This document shows, piece after piece, positions 9,281 through 18,121 of a stretch of 64,000 nt of DNA. Both the position numbers and the translations under genes were made by a program. The stretch lies in contig JAEWWU010000013.1 of the NCBI GenBank assembly GCA_023396255.1, positions 260,298 through 324,297 of the forward strand. The letters run 5' to 3'. Source of the stretch: Bacteroidota bacterium (lineage in GTDB: Bacteria > Bacteroidota > Bacteroidia > Bacteroidales > Porphyromonadaceae). Below the pieces are notes generated by a model. That model saw only the letters and a program-made list of their open reading frames with translations, was not told the DNA's origin and searched no databases. Each line of letters opens with the position of its first letter. The stretch's first letter is position 1.

Positions 9281-11203
9281 ATGACATTTCAAGAGATAGG
9301 CATTATTGAGCCCATCATCAAAGCCGTGCAGGAGCTTGGCTTTTCGCAGCCGATGCCTGTGCAGGAGGCCGTTATCCCCCATTTGTTGGGTGAGTCTGAA
9401 GACCTCATTGCTTTGGCACAAACCGGAACCGGCAAGACTGCTGCTTACGGACTACCGCTTTTACAACTCCTCAGGGAGGGCCGAAAGCTGCCCCAAACTA
9501 TTGTTTTAACCCCTACGAGAGAGTTGTGTGTGCAAGTGGCTCAAGACTTGGAACGTTTTGGCAAATATTTGCCTTTTGGCGCACCGCTGGCGATTTATGG
9601 AGGAGCCTCTATTGAAATGCAAATCAAGGCTCTCAAGAAAAATCCTCCGGTGATTGTGGCAACCCCCGGGCGTATGCTCGATATACTCAGACGCAAAGCA
9701 ACTTCTCTCAAAGAGGTGCATACCGTGGTTTTGGATGAGGCCGATATTATGCTCGATATGGGATTTCGAGACGATTTGGAGGAAATTTTGCAGCAGGTGG
9801 ACCATCGGGAACATTTACTTCTCTTTTCGGCAACAATGTCTGCCGAGATCAAAAAGATTGCTGGGGAATATCTCCACGCTCCCAAGGAGATCCAAATAGG
9901 GGAGCGCAATGTGACCAACCAAAACATCAAGCATCAGTATTGTATGGTGCCGGCCAAGCATAAATACAATGCTCTCAAGCGATTGGTCGATTTTTATCCA
10001 GACGTGTACGGCATTGTCTTTTGTCGCACCCGTGCCGAGACCAAAGAGGTGGCAGAGTGGCTCATCCGAGACGGATACAACGCCGATGCTTTGCACGGTG
10101 ATTTGAGTCAGGCACAACGAGATATGGTTATGAATCGCTTCAGAATACGCAATATCCAACTCTTGGTAGCCACCGATGTTGCCGCAAGAGGTTTGGATGT
10201 GAACGATTTGACCCACGTATTGCACTACGGATTGCCCGATGATTTGGAAAGCTATACCCACAGAAGTGGACGCACCGCCCGTGCCGGCAAAACGGGGTAC
10301 TCCATTGCCATTTGCCACTTGAGAGAAAAGAGCCGCATTCGCTCTTTGGAAAAGAATACGCAAGCTTTGTTCGAGGTGATTACGCTTCCGTCGGGACAGG
10401 AGATTTGCGCCAAACATCTTTTTCACTTGGCGGATAAGATTGAGCAGTCCGATTTGGGCGAGCGCAATCAGGATATGAGCGAAATTTTGGATCAAATTTG
10501 TGCCAAATTGAGCTGGATAGATAGAGAAGAGTTGATTCGCAGGGTGATGATGATGGAGTTTGATCGACTTTTTGCTTATTATCGTTCGGCGCAGGAGATC
10601 GATCTCGAAGAACAGCAGGCACCGGCCTCGCGCAGAGAAGGGAAGCAGCGTGTTCATCGTACTTCTTCCGGAGTGGCAGAAGAGGGTATGACACGGTTAT
10701 TTATCAATTTGGGCAAGAGAGATCGTCTTTTTCCCAACAAGTTGATCGAGCTGATCAATAAGGTGATTCCCGGACGCATCGATATTGGGAAGATCGATTT
10801 GATGAGCAATTTTTCTTTTTTCGACGTCGAGAACGAACGGGCGCAAGATGTTGTTGAGGAGTTGAGTGCCTACGAAGTGCAGGGCAGACAAATTATAGTA
10901 GACTATGCAGATGCAGCCCCCTCGGATGGAGGTAAAGCAGGCCGAAAGGAACGTGGAAAGCAGCAGCGTAGAGCTATGGAAGAGGGAGGCAAGGGTCGCA
11001 GAGCTTCTGCGGAATCTCGAAAAGGCAGCCGTTCTGTGGAGGGAGCCAAACGAAAGAGTTCGGCAAAGCAAACCGATTCTACTTCTTCACGAAGAAGTGG
11101 CCGAGGCAGTGCATCTTGGAATGAAGATGATGAATACAACTACCCTAAAGCCCACGGATCGAAGTTCATACCCGCTCCCGGAGCCAAGAAAAAGAAACGT
11201 TAA
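9281..11203 (+). CDS. DEAD-box ATP-dependent RNA helicase with DbpA-like RNA-binding tail
   Basis: Cytoplasmic RNA helicase, probably acting in ribosome assembly or cold-stress RNA remodelling. RecA domain 1 carries the Q motif (LGFSQPMPVQ), Walker A AQTGTGKT, PTRELCVQ, TPGR, VLDEAD and SAT; domain 2 carries VFCRTRAE, ATDVAARGLDV and HRSGRTARAGKTG. Residues ~465-545 (MTRLFINLGKRDRLFPNKL onward) look like a DbpA-type RNA-binding domain. The last ~90 residues are a basic, Ser/Arg/Lys-rich disordered tail. 640 aa, CsdA/DeaD-like in architecture. ATG start at 9281; strong terminator follows at 11234-11275. Confidence 0.93.
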   Translation: MTFQEIGIIEPIIKAVQELGFSQPMPVQEAVIPHLLGESEDLIALAQTGTGKTAAYGLPLLQLLREGRKLPQTIVLTPTRELCVQVAQDLERFGKYLPFGAPLAIYGGASIEMQIKALKKNPPVIVATPGRMLDILRRKATSLKEVHTVVLDEADIMLDMGFRDDLEEILQQVDHREHLLLFSATMSAEIKKIAGEYLHAPKEIQIGERNVTNQNIKHQYCMVPAKHKYNALKRLVDFYPDVYGIVFCRTRAETKEVAEWLIRDGYNADALHGDLSQAQRDMVMNRFRIRNIQLLVATDVAARGLDVNDLTHVLHYGLPDDLESYTHRSGRTARAGKTGYSIAICHLREKSRIRSLEKNTQALFEVITLPSGQEICAKHLFHLADKIEQSDLGERNQDMSEILDQICAKLSWIDREELIRRVMMMEFDRLFAYYRSAQEIDLEEQQAPASRREGKQRVHRTSSGVAEEGMTRLFINLGKRDRLFPNKLIELINKVIPGRIDIGKIDLMSNFSFFDVENERAQDVVEELSAYEVQGRQIIVDYADAAPSDGGKAGRKERGKQQRRAMEEGGKGRRASAESRKGSRSVEGAKRKSSAKQTDSTSSRRSGRGSASWNEDDEYNYPKAHGSKFIPAPGAKKKKR

Positions 11204-11233
11204 TTACATCTTCTTTTAGAAAGATAAAGGATA

Positions 11234-11275
11234 GGCGCAATCGACTCAGTCGCGGAGTTGTTTGCGCCTTTTTTT
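11234..11275 (+). terminator. Strong terminator after the helicase gene
   Basis: GGCGCAA-T-CGACTC / GAGTTG-T-TTGCGCC forms a near-perfect stem (7 bp, a T-T mismatch, then 6 bp with one G-U) closed by a 7-nt loop, followed by seven T residues. It overlaps the stop codon of the convergent HD-domain gene, so it separates the two converging transcripts. Confidence 0.85.
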
Positions 11276-11873
11276 AATCGTTGCCAAACAGACGATGGAG
11301 GGCGTCAAAGCGGGCTAAGCTGTCGGCTCCGAATTTGGCAAGTGTGTTGCGTGCTTGCTTTGCGGTTTTTTGTTGCCCTAACTTCGTTTTGGAGAAAAAT
11401 TTGTCGGCATAGCAGATCAATTTCTCTTCGGTGGTTTCAGGAAGGTAGGTTCTTTGGAGTGGGAGGGGCAATTGCTGCTGTGTGATGTAGTCGTGTGTCA
11501 GTCCGCTTCCGGTGTGCCGTTCGCAAACCAAAGCGTGGCGGAGCAATCCTTTTGTTCTAAGCAATTCTCCGCCCAAATAACTGTGCCGAATATAGGGCTC
11601 TGTTCCTTGGCACTCGATGGAGGGGGCATTGGTTAGAAAGATGCCAATGTCGTGGAGCATAGCTGCCTCAAAGAGAAATCTCTTATCCAGTGATAGAGAA
11701 CTGCAATCAGCCAACTCTAAAGTTAGACGAGTAACATCTATTGAGTGGAGCAAAAGAATTTTGTAGAGCTCGCTTTGAGGGTCGTAAACCTCTTGCAATA
11801 TTTTTATCGGGTCGATAATCTTTGTTCCGGCAATGGGGGCGGGAACAAGAAAAGGAAATTCCTTTGCGGTCAT
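11274..11873 (-). CDS. HD-domain (HDIG) phosphohydrolase
   Basis: Small metal-dependent phosphohydrolase of the HD superfamily, substrate unknown. After a start at MTAKEFPFLVPAPIAGTKI the protein shows LLLHSIDVTRLTLELAD (first His) and AAMLHDIGIFLTNAPS (the HD pair), then YIRHSYLGGELL and LICYADKFFSKT (a later conserved Asp). The open frame reaches back to 12038, but the ATG at 11873 gives a 199-aa protein beginning just before the domain, as in related uridylate-kinase-neighbour HD proteins; upstream codons look non-coding. Convergent with the helicase gene. Confidence 0.75.
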   Translation of the reverse strand: MTAKEFPFLVPAPIAGTKIIDPIKILQEVYDPQSELYKILLLHSIDVTRLTLELADCSSLSLDKRFLFEAAMLHDIGIFLTNAPSIECQGTEPYIRHSYLGGELLRTKGLLRHALVCERHTGSGLTHDYITQQQLPLPLQRTYLPETTEEKLICYADKFFSKTKLGQQKTAKQARNTLAKFGADSLARFDALHRLFGND

Positions 11874-12020
11874 AGATACCAAACTATTTGAGTTGTATTT
11901 ACGAAATAAAGGTAGTGGATCTGTGAGAATTGCACAAATGAGAACTCGTTTGTCGCAAGGGGGAGGCTCAAGCCTTAATTCTTGCTTGGAGGCGGATTTT
12001 GGCTGTGTGGCATCGCCTCG

Positions 12021-12150
12021 GAAAATAGTTCCCTGCAAAAAATAATTTGCTTGGACGGAACAAAAATTAGTAGGGAATTATCCCGAATTAATTCCCTCAA
12101 AATCATCAAAAATGAGGGAACTAATTTCCGATTTGCAAGGGAGGACATAG
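12021..12150 (+). repeat. Dispersed intergenic repeat, copy A
   Basis: Contains the core TTGGACGGAA (12051-12060), a perfect 9-bp hairpin AGGGAATTA (12072-12080) / TAATTCCCT (12089-12097) with an 8-nt loop, and the arm AGGGAACTAATT (12115-12126) followed by a degenerate ACCCATTTGC equivalent. The same blocks, in the same order, recur at 32355-32466 and, with the last arm inverted, at 39681-39792. No open frame spans the copies. Confidence 0.75.
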
Positions 12151-12365
12151 CTGCCTGTTGGGAGATTCGATTTTCTTGTCTCGGAACCAATGAGAGGAGG
12201 TGTTCTTGGAGCGATTTTTGTAAAAACTCCAAAATGAAGAGTGGTTTTTGGTTCAAACAGCCCCCGTACAGCAACACAGAAGCCCAATGAAAGGAGGAAT
12301 GAAGGTAGATGGAGAGGTACGAGGGTGTTTGTTGGATGTATTTAACCATTTTCAAAAAGAATAAT

Positions 12366-12374
12366 TACCTTTGC
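12366..12374 (+). promoter_or_regulatory. Predicted -7 box of the exporter/kinase operon
   Basis: TACCTTTGC is a perfect match to the Bacteroidota TAnnTTTG(Y) element and predicts a start about 12380, giving a leader of ~65 nt. No TTG lies 19-23 bp upstream (the nearest is 31 bp away), so the call rests on the -7 box and position alone. Confidence 0.45.
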
Positions 12375-12444
12375 TGGTAGGTATATTAACTTTTAGCGCA
12401 AAGTACCCATTAGAAGGGTGCGGAGCCTTGCATTGCTTGGAAAA

Positions 12445-13266
12445 ATGAGAAAAGAATTTGGATACAGAAAGGGGCTGTGGGTTGTAGCCTCTCTGTTGAT
12501 GTTGCTGGCGTCTTCTTGCATCACTCGCAAAGATGTAGCTTACCTGCAAGATTTGAAATATGGTGAACCCATTCCATACGAACAGGTAGAACCCAAGATA
12601 CAACCGGGAGATCTTTTGTCGATAACCGTAAATTCCAAAAATCCCGAATTGGTAGCTCCATTCAATCTTCCAATGGTTGGACTTTATCGTCCGGGAGGGG
12701 TGACCGATGCAGGTGTTACCCGTTTTCAGGGATATACGGTGGAGAGCGATGGAACAATTTCTTTTCCCATATTGGGGCGAATCAAGGCCGCCGGTTATTC
12801 TCGGATAGAGCTTTCTCGTCAGATAGAGACTCTGTTAAGTAAAGATCGTTTGGTCAATGATGCCACCGTAACCACCAATTATCTCAATTTCCGTGTTTCT
12901 GTTTTGGGTGAGGTCAATCGTCCCGGATCGTTTACTGTGGATAACGACCGTTTTTCTCTGTTCGATGCTATTGCATCTGCTGGAGATCTTACCCTATCGG
13001 CTCGCAGAGACAATGTAGTGGTTCTTAGAGAAAAAGGGGGTAAGCGAGAAGCCTTTGTTTTGGATTTGCGCAGTGCAGATATTTTTTCGTCTCCTTGTTT
13101 CTATTTGCAGCAAAACGATGTTGTTATGGTTGAGTCCAATGCAGTTAAAATTCAAAATACGGGGATCAATACCTACACGAATATCGGTACGTGGATGAGT
13201 GTACTCTCCACAGGAACTTCGTTGGCGGCTTTCATTATAACCTTGCAGAATAATTCTCGAAAATAA
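12445..13266 (+). CDS. Outer-membrane polysaccharide export lipoprotein (Wza/BexD family)
   Basis: Outer-membrane component of a Wza-type polysaccharide exporter. N-terminal signal with lipobox LLASSC (Cys about residue 25 from ATG 12445), then KIQPGDLLSITV, the start of the Poly_export domain, and a SLBB-type domain (FRVSVLGEVNRPGSFTVDNDRFSLFDAIASAGDLT). A hydrophobic C-terminal stretch (WMSVLSTGTSLAAFIITL) probably crosses the outer membrane as a helix. I chose ATG 12445 over the in-frame GTG 12418 because it gives a compact signal peptide. 273 aa, 18 bp before the kinase gene; same order as exporter and ptk1 in P. gingivalis. Confidence 0.88.
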   Translation: MRKEFGYRKGLWVVASLLMLLASSCITRKDVAYLQDLKYGEPIPYEQVEPKIQPGDLLSITVNSKNPELVAPFNLPMVGLYRPGGVTDAGVTRFQGYTVESDGTISFPILGRIKAAGYSRIELSRQIETLLSKDRLVNDATVTTNYLNFRVSVLGEVNRPGSFTVDNDRFSLFDAIASAGDLTLSARRDNVVVLREKGGKREAFVLDLRSADIFSSPCFYLQQNDVVMVESNAVKIQNTGINTYTNIGTWMSVLSTGTSLAAFIITLQNNSRK

Positions 13267-13284
13267 AAGGATCGTTTTAGCTCT

Positions 13285-15852
13285 ATGAATCAGAAAAAGA
13301 ACAGTTACATACAACCCGAAGTGGGCGCACGGTCCGGTTATCCGGAAACCCTTACGTCAGATCGTAAAGAGATGGTTTCCGTATCGTTTTTGGATCTCCT
13401 TTCCATATTGCTGAAGAACTGGTATTGGGTGCTTATTTCGGTAGCCGTTTGTGGTACTATCGGAGTTTTTTATGCAAAAAAACAGTCCAATATTTATCAA
13501 CGTTCTGCCTCTGTTTTGGTTAAGGGGCAAAACGACAAGAATTTAGCTATATCCGAGTTGGCTGCCCTTTCGGGAGTACGTTCTTCGTCTCTTTCAATGA
13601 TGTCTCGTGCTGTAGAAAACGAGATGATTGTGATGCGAACCGAAGCTCTTGTTGAAGAAACGGTAAAGCGTCTCAATCTGGATATCAATTATTTGGTGGA
13701 GAATGGGCTGCGAAAAGACAATGTGTATAAAAATACCCCTATTACGGTAACTTTTATAGATGGTGACCCAAACGAATCTGTTCAGCTTGAGGTAGTCCAT
13801 AAGGATGCCGAAAATTTTGTTATCAAAAACTTAGGAGGCAGTGCAGGCAAACAGGTGTCCTCCATTGGAGGGCGATATGGGCAGGAAGTAAATAGTCCGG
13901 TGGGCAAACTGTTGGTAGAAAAAACACCTTTCTTTTCTTCGTTCCGGAAAAATGGCGGTATAGTGTACGTCTCTAAGGTAAAACTCAGAGATGCTATGCT
14001 CTCTTATCAGAAGTCCCTTTCGGTAGGGTTATTTTCCAAAGAGTCTTCTGTGATAAAGCTCACGCTCAATTCGACCAATCCTCTTTTGGCAGAGGATTTC
14101 CTCAATACCTTGGTTCAGGTTTATTCTGAGTTTAAGCGCAAGGATAAAATCCTTTTGGCGCAAGCCACGGAGCGGTTTGTGGATAACCGTTTGGCAATTA
14201 TCAGTACAGAGTTGGGAAGTGTAGACTCGGAAATCGAAAAATTTAAGCAAGATAACCGAATTGCAGATATCAGTGCCGAGGCGGCACAGTATATTCAAGG
14301 TACGGCAGAGACAGACAGGCGTCTTACGGACTTGAACAATCAGCTATCTATGGCTCGTTTTATCAAAGACTATTTGACGAAGTCCAATAATCAGGAATTG
14401 ATTCCGGCGGCCGTTGGGCTTAGTGATCCCTTGACCAATGGGCAGATCAATTCGTATAATGAAGTGCTCCTACGTCGGCAAACTCTCAATAGCAATTCAG
14501 GAGATAAGAACCCCGTTTTGGCAGATTTGGACAATCAGTTGGCTGCGATGCGGTTGGCTATTATGAAGTCGATAGATAACCACATCAATTCGCTCAATAT
14601 ACAGACCAAATCAATTCATTCTCAGATAAATTCCAACGAGGGTAGAATTACTTCCGTTCCGACTCAGGAAAAAGTGGTTAGCAGTATTTACCGTCAGCAA
14701 AAAATAAAGGAAGAGTTGTATCTCTTTTTGCTCAATGTCCGCGAAAAGAATGCCCTCAGTATGGAGGCAACAGAAACGGATATTAGTTTAATTCAGCCGG
14801 CAACGGGCTCTATGAGCCCCATCGCTCCCAAGAAGTTTCTTATTTTCGTTGTGTCCTTAATGGTGGGCTTTATTTTGTCGGCCGGATATTTTACTCTCAA
14901 AGCTTTCTTCAATGACAAAGTCCGTGGACGTCAGGATATAGAGGATTATACATCAATCCCTTTCTTGGGCGAAATTCCTCGTTATCGATCCAAATCGGAT
15001 AAACGAAGAAAACGCTCTTTGTTGGAGAAGTTGAGAGCTTTCTTCTCGCCCTCGGTTAGAGAAAAGCAGCGAGTAGAGGAGCGCAATCTCGGACGTGCAG
15101 CCAAGTCCTTTATCGTAGATAGTAACAGAACCCTTTTGACTGAGGCTTTTACTGTGGCGCGTACCAATCTTTCTTTTATGCAAACGGATGAAGGGGCATT
15201 TAAGGTGGCTATGATTATATCGGCCATCCCTAACAGTGGAAAGAGCTTTGTCAGTTCCAATATGGCCCTCAGTATGGCCAAAGCGGGGGCACGGGTGCTA
15301 CTTATGGATGTGGACATTCGTAAGTCCTCTCTTTCAAAGGCTTTGGAAGAGGTTACTCCTTATACTTCGAGGGGATTGACTTCTTACCTGACCAATAGTA
15401 ATTTGCAGGTGGACGATGTTATAGTCGAAACCGGATTCCCGGGTGGCTTGCACTTCTTGCCGGCTGGTCCCGTTCCTCCCAACCCGGCCAATATGTTGCA
15501 GTCTTCCCGTTTGGATGGACTTATGTCAGAACTTCGATCTCGATACGATTTGATTGTAATGGATACGGCTCCGTTCTTGACCTTGGCTGATGCACGTATC
15601 TTGAATCGTTTGGTGGATTTCTCCATTATGGTGATAAGGGAAGGGCATTTGCCCCGCAAATTGTTGGTCGATGTTGAGCGTATATACCAAGAAAGGCATT
15701 TCAATAATTTGTCCGTGTTGCTCAATGATGCGGGGGCTTCGAGTGATACTTACGGCTATGGACGCGGTTACGGCTACGGAAAAGGCTATGGCTATGGGCG
15801 TAAGTATGGTTATGGTTACGGGCTTAATGAGTATGTGTCCGACAAAGAATAA
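13285..15852 (+). CDS. ptk1: Bacterial tyrosine kinase / polysaccharide co-polymerase (Ptk1, Wzc type)
   Basis: Inner-membrane BY-kinase that couples chain-length control of exported polysaccharide with tyrosine phosphorylation. N-terminal Wzz domain with a first membrane segment (LLKNWYWVLISVAVCGTIGVFYA) and a long coiled periplasmic part, a GNVR-like region, second membrane segment (FLIFVVSLMVGFILSAGYF), then a cytoplasmic kinase with Walker A IPNSGKSFVSSN, Walker A' LLMDVDIRKSSL and Walker B LIVMDTAPFL. The last ~37 residues hold ten tyrosines in YG repeats, the autophosphorylation cluster. 855 aa. In P. gingivalis Ptk1 is needed for extracellular polysaccharide and community formation with streptococci; that role is inferred here. 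Confidence 0.92.
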   Translation: MNQKKNSYIQPEVGARSGYPETLTSDRKEMVSVSFLDLLSILLKNWYWVLISVAVCGTIGVFYAKKQSNIYQRSASVLVKGQNDKNLAISELAALSGVRSSSLSMMSRAVENEMIVMRTEALVEETVKRLNLDINYLVENGLRKDNVYKNTPITVTFIDGDPNESVQLEVVHKDAENFVIKNLGGSAGKQVSSIGGRYGQEVNSPVGKLLVEKTPFFSSFRKNGGIVYVSKVKLRDAMLSYQKSLSVGLFSKESSVIKLTLNSTNPLLAEDFLNTLVQVYSEFKRKDKILLAQATERFVDNRLAIISTELGSVDSEIEKFKQDNRIADISAEAAQYIQGTAETDRRLTDLNNQLSMARFIKDYLTKSNNQELIPAAVGLSDPLTNGQINSYNEVLLRRQTLNSNSGDKNPVLADLDNQLAAMRLAIMKSIDNHINSLNIQTKSIHSQINSNEGRITSVPTQEKVVSSIYRQQKIKEELYLFLLNVREKNALSMEATETDISLIQPATGSMSPIAPKKFLIFVVSLMVGFILSAGYFTLKAFFNDKVRGRQDIEDYTSIPFLGEIPRYRSKSDKRRKRSLLEKLRAFFSPSVREKQRVEERNLGRAAKSFIVDSNRTLLTEAFTVARTNLSFMQTDEGAFKVAMIISAIPNSGKSFVSSNMALSMAKAGARVLLMDVDIRKSSLSKALEEVTPYTSRGLTSYLTNSNLQVDDVIVETGFPGGLHFLPAGPVPPNPANMLQSSRLDGLMSELRSRYDLIVMDTAPFLTLADARILNRLVDFSIMVIREGHLPRKLLVDVERIYQERHFNNLSVLLNDAGASSDTYGYGRGYGYGKGYGYGRKYGYGYGLNEYVSDKE

Positions 15853-15881
15853 TAAGAGCCGCCAGGCTACGAGATAAGGTT

Positions 15882-15930
15882 ATTCGCCCGAGACAGGCTT
15901 CGCAGTCTGTTTTCGGGCGAATTTGTTCTT
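15882..15930 (+). terminator. Terminator-like hairpin after ptk1
   Basis: ATTCGCCCGA (15882-15891) pairs perfectly with TCGGGCGAAT (15913-15922), with additional inner pairing (ACAG/CTGT), followed by TTGTTCTT. The short U-tract suggests partial termination between kinase and phosphatase. Confidence 0.6.
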
Positions 15931-16018
15931 GACAAAGGACAATGTGTTTTGTGCCCGTAGTTTTTCATCTTATAGTCGATGGGTCGGTTACCCTCGTCGG
16001 AGGACTCTTTTGGGAGTT

Positions 16019-16042
16019 GCCTTGTGTGCGAACAAGGCTTTT
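16019..16042 (+). terminator. Second terminator-like hairpin upstream of php1
   Basis: GCCTTGT (16019-16025) / ACAAGGC (16032-16038), 7 bp with a 6-nt loop, followed by TTTT. It lies 33 nt before the php1 ATG, so it may attenuate read-through into php1 or act as leader structure. Confidence 0.5.
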
Positions 16043-16074
16043 AATATGGTAGGTATAAAAACAGATTTGGAGTA

Positions 16075-16812
16075 ATGTTTGCGTTTTTGAGAAAAAAGAT
16101 CAATATAGTGGATGCCGGGTGGCTCAAAGGAATGACCGATATTCATTGCCACTTGGTACCCAATGTGGATGATGGGAGCAAAACTTTGGAAGAAACGGTA
16201 CGTATCTTGCAGCAGATGCAGAGTATGGGCATAGAACGGGTGATAACTACCCCTCATATTTACGCTCGGTACCCCAACAACAATGCCCAAACGCTGACGC
16301 AGGCTTTCGATGTATTGCAGCGTCAGTTGCCGGCGGGCTTGCCTGAGTTGTTCTTGGCAGCCGAGTATATGGTTGATGCCGGCTACACCCAGCATCTGTC
16401 CGATTTCCCTTTACTGACCTTGGGATCCAGTCCTTATCTTTTAGTTGAGTTCTCTTTTGCATCCCCTCCCCTAAACCACAATGTATTGCTCTACGAAGTA
16501 GTGCGTAACGGGGCCATCCCTCTTTTGGCACATCCCGAAAGGTTCTTGTATTTTGGAGAGGACGATTACGATCGGCTCAAAACACAGGGCTGTAAGTTTC
16601 AGTTGAACCTTTTTTCTCTTACCGGGATGTATGGCAATGAGGTTCAAAAACGGGCTCAATGGCTGCTGAAAAAGGAGATGTACGATTTTGTGGGGACGGA
16701 TACGCACAAAGCCGAAGGATTGCGCCGTATTGCCACAGAGGCCTTTCTGAGTGATCGCTACGAAGAACAGCTCCGTACCTTGATAGCACGAAACAAATTG
16801 CTCTTTATGTGA
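16075..16812 (+). CDS. php1: PHP-domain protein-tyrosine phosphatase (Php1, CpsB/YwqE type)
   Basis: Metal-dependent tyrosine phosphatase that reverses autophosphorylation of the adjacent BY-kinase. PHP motifs: MTDIHCHLVPNVDDG near residue 20, ITTPHI, LLVEFSF, PLLAHPERF and the C-terminal FVGTDTHKAEG, which supply the metal ligands. 245 aa, ATG start. Matches the CpsB/Wzb-independent phosphatases of Firmicutes and Php1 of P. gingivalis, which is encoded beside Ptk1. It is separated from ptk1 by 222 bp with two hairpins and no consensus promoter visible. Confidence 0.92.
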   Translation: MFAFLRKKINIVDAGWLKGMTDIHCHLVPNVDDGSKTLEETVRILQQMQSMGIERVITTPHIYARYPNNNAQTLTQAFDVLQRQLPAGLPELFLAAEYMVDAGYTQHLSDFPLLTLGSSPYLLVEFSFASPPLNHNVLLYEVVRNGAIPLLAHPERFLYFGEDDYDRLKTQGCKFQLNLFSLTGMYGNEVQKRAQWLLKKEMYDFVGTDTHKAEGLRRIATEAFLSDRYEEQLRTLIARNKLLFM

Positions 16813-16883
16813 TTTTCGATAAATGTGACCGGAGAGGAAGGCGAAAACGATAATCCTTTTTGTCGAATTTGCGTTGGGCAAAG

Positions 16884-18083
16884 ATGTTGGGATGGAGGAC
16901 TAAGATTTTAGCAAGGGGAAATTGTTCCAAGCAGATCTTCTTGATCTGCTTTATTACCTTTTGTAGCTGCAAAGGTGTGGCAGAGAATGGTTTGTCTTTG
17001 TTTGCCAAAACACCCTATGAAACTTCCTCCTCTTCTTTGAGGGTGTTGCTGTTGTCCTCTCCGGTGAAAGAAGAAAGGAGCCAAGAGCCGAGACGTGACA
17101 GTCAAGACTTTTTTGGTGTCGAGCAGACGATGTTCTCCAATACAACTGCTTTTGGTGGAAAGGAGAGAGATTCCTTGGAAGAAGGGGAGGACTGTTCCAA
17201 GTCAAAAGACAATGTCTTGCAGGAAGACAATCTTTTGAAGTCGGAGGTCGATTCTTTGCCCATTCCGGCACTCCGCATCACTGAAATAATGCATCGTCCG
17301 GGGAGTAATCAAAGCTTTTTTATTGAAATTTTTAACGCGGGGATAGAGCCAATACCTCTACACCTTTGTGGAATATCGTTGCGAAAAAAAGGATATTTGA
17401 CGTCATTTGTTCCCTTGGTGTCTCGAGGCGAGGAAGTCTGGTTATCGAGCGGAGCTTATGCCGTATTGGTCCCGGACAAAGAATACTTCATTCGCCTCTA
17501 CAAATTGCTGCCTTACAGGGTAATACAACTCTCCAAATTCCCGTCTTTGCCTGCTAAGGCGGGAAATATAGTGATCTCTTTGGGAACGAAAGAAAAAATT
17601 ATTGAAGAGGTTTTCTATGATGAAACTTTTTATCCGGAAAGGTTTGGGAAGGAGACGGGAGTTTCTTTGAAGCGAATTGACCCCTTTACTCGGTCTACGG
17701 ATAAAACCAATTGGCGAATCTCTTTTCATCCCACGCCAGGGGAAGAAAATACCACGGAGATTTTGGCGGAAGAGGAGCTTTGGGAATGGACGCAAACCCG
17801 AGTGGTAAGGTCTGTGACAGAGTTGGCCTCCGAGGTTTTGTCCCTCAACAAAGAGCAATTTCCTCATATTGTTACTTTTCTGTATGATATGGCAGGCCAT
17901 TGGCTTGGAGCAATGAGTTGCGACCAAACAGAAAGTTGGTGCAAAAAAGTTGTGCAGGATGGAAATTTTTCGTTGCAAGAGGTGCTCCCTATCGGAACTG
18001 AGCCTTGTTTGGTTGTCGTTTATTTGCAAAGCAAAGAGGGCCATACCTATACTCTTTGCTCTCTGGTGCATTGTACGTCTTGA
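16884..18083 (+). CDS. Secreted lamin-tail-domain protein
   Basis: Exported protein of unknown role. The N-terminus (CSKQIFLICFITFCSCKG) reads as a signal peptide, possibly with a lipobox-like Cys. Residues ~40-120 are Ser/Glu-rich and probably disordered. The central ~150 residues (LRITEIMHRPGS... FIEIFNAG... LHLCGISLRKKG) match a lamin-tail (LTD) beta-sandwich, a fold found in many secreted Bacteroidota proteins. It ends in a further ~110 residues (ELWEWTQTRVVRSV to LVHCTS) that I cannot assign. The frame opens at TTG 16860; ATG 16884 is chosen, giving 399 aa. 71 bp after php1; convergent with the next gene. Confidence 0.65.
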   Translation: MLGWRTKILARGNCSKQIFLICFITFCSCKGVAENGLSLFAKTPYETSSSSLRVLLLSSPVKEERSQEPRRDSQDFFGVEQTMFSNTTAFGGKERDSLEEGEDCSKSKDNVLQEDNLLKSEVDSLPIPALRITEIMHRPGSNQSFFIEIFNAGIEPIPLHLCGISLRKKGYLTSFVPLVSRGEEVWLSSGAYAVLVPDKEYFIRLYKLLPYRVIQLSKFPSLPAKAGNIVISLGTKEKIIEEVFYDETFYPERFGKETGVSLKRIDPFTRSTDKTNWRISFHPTPGEENTTEILAEEELWEWTQTRVVRSVTELASEVLSLNKEQFPHIVTFLYDMAGHWLGAMSCDQTESWCKKVVQDGNFSLQEVLPIGTEPCLVVVYLQSKEGHTYTLCSLVHCTS

Positions 18084-18121
18084 TCGTGAAGTCCTCTTTT
18101 TTGTCTCTTGCTCAGTTCTTC

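Larger units (their letters stand above)
11874..12444. other. Intergenic region between HD gene and exporter operon
   Basis: 570-bp divergent gap with no convincing gene. It contains one copy of the dispersed intergenic repeat (12021-12150) and a TACCTTTGC promoter box at 12366-12374 for the exporter operon. Short frames on both strands cover it but have no recognisable product. Confidence 0.6.
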
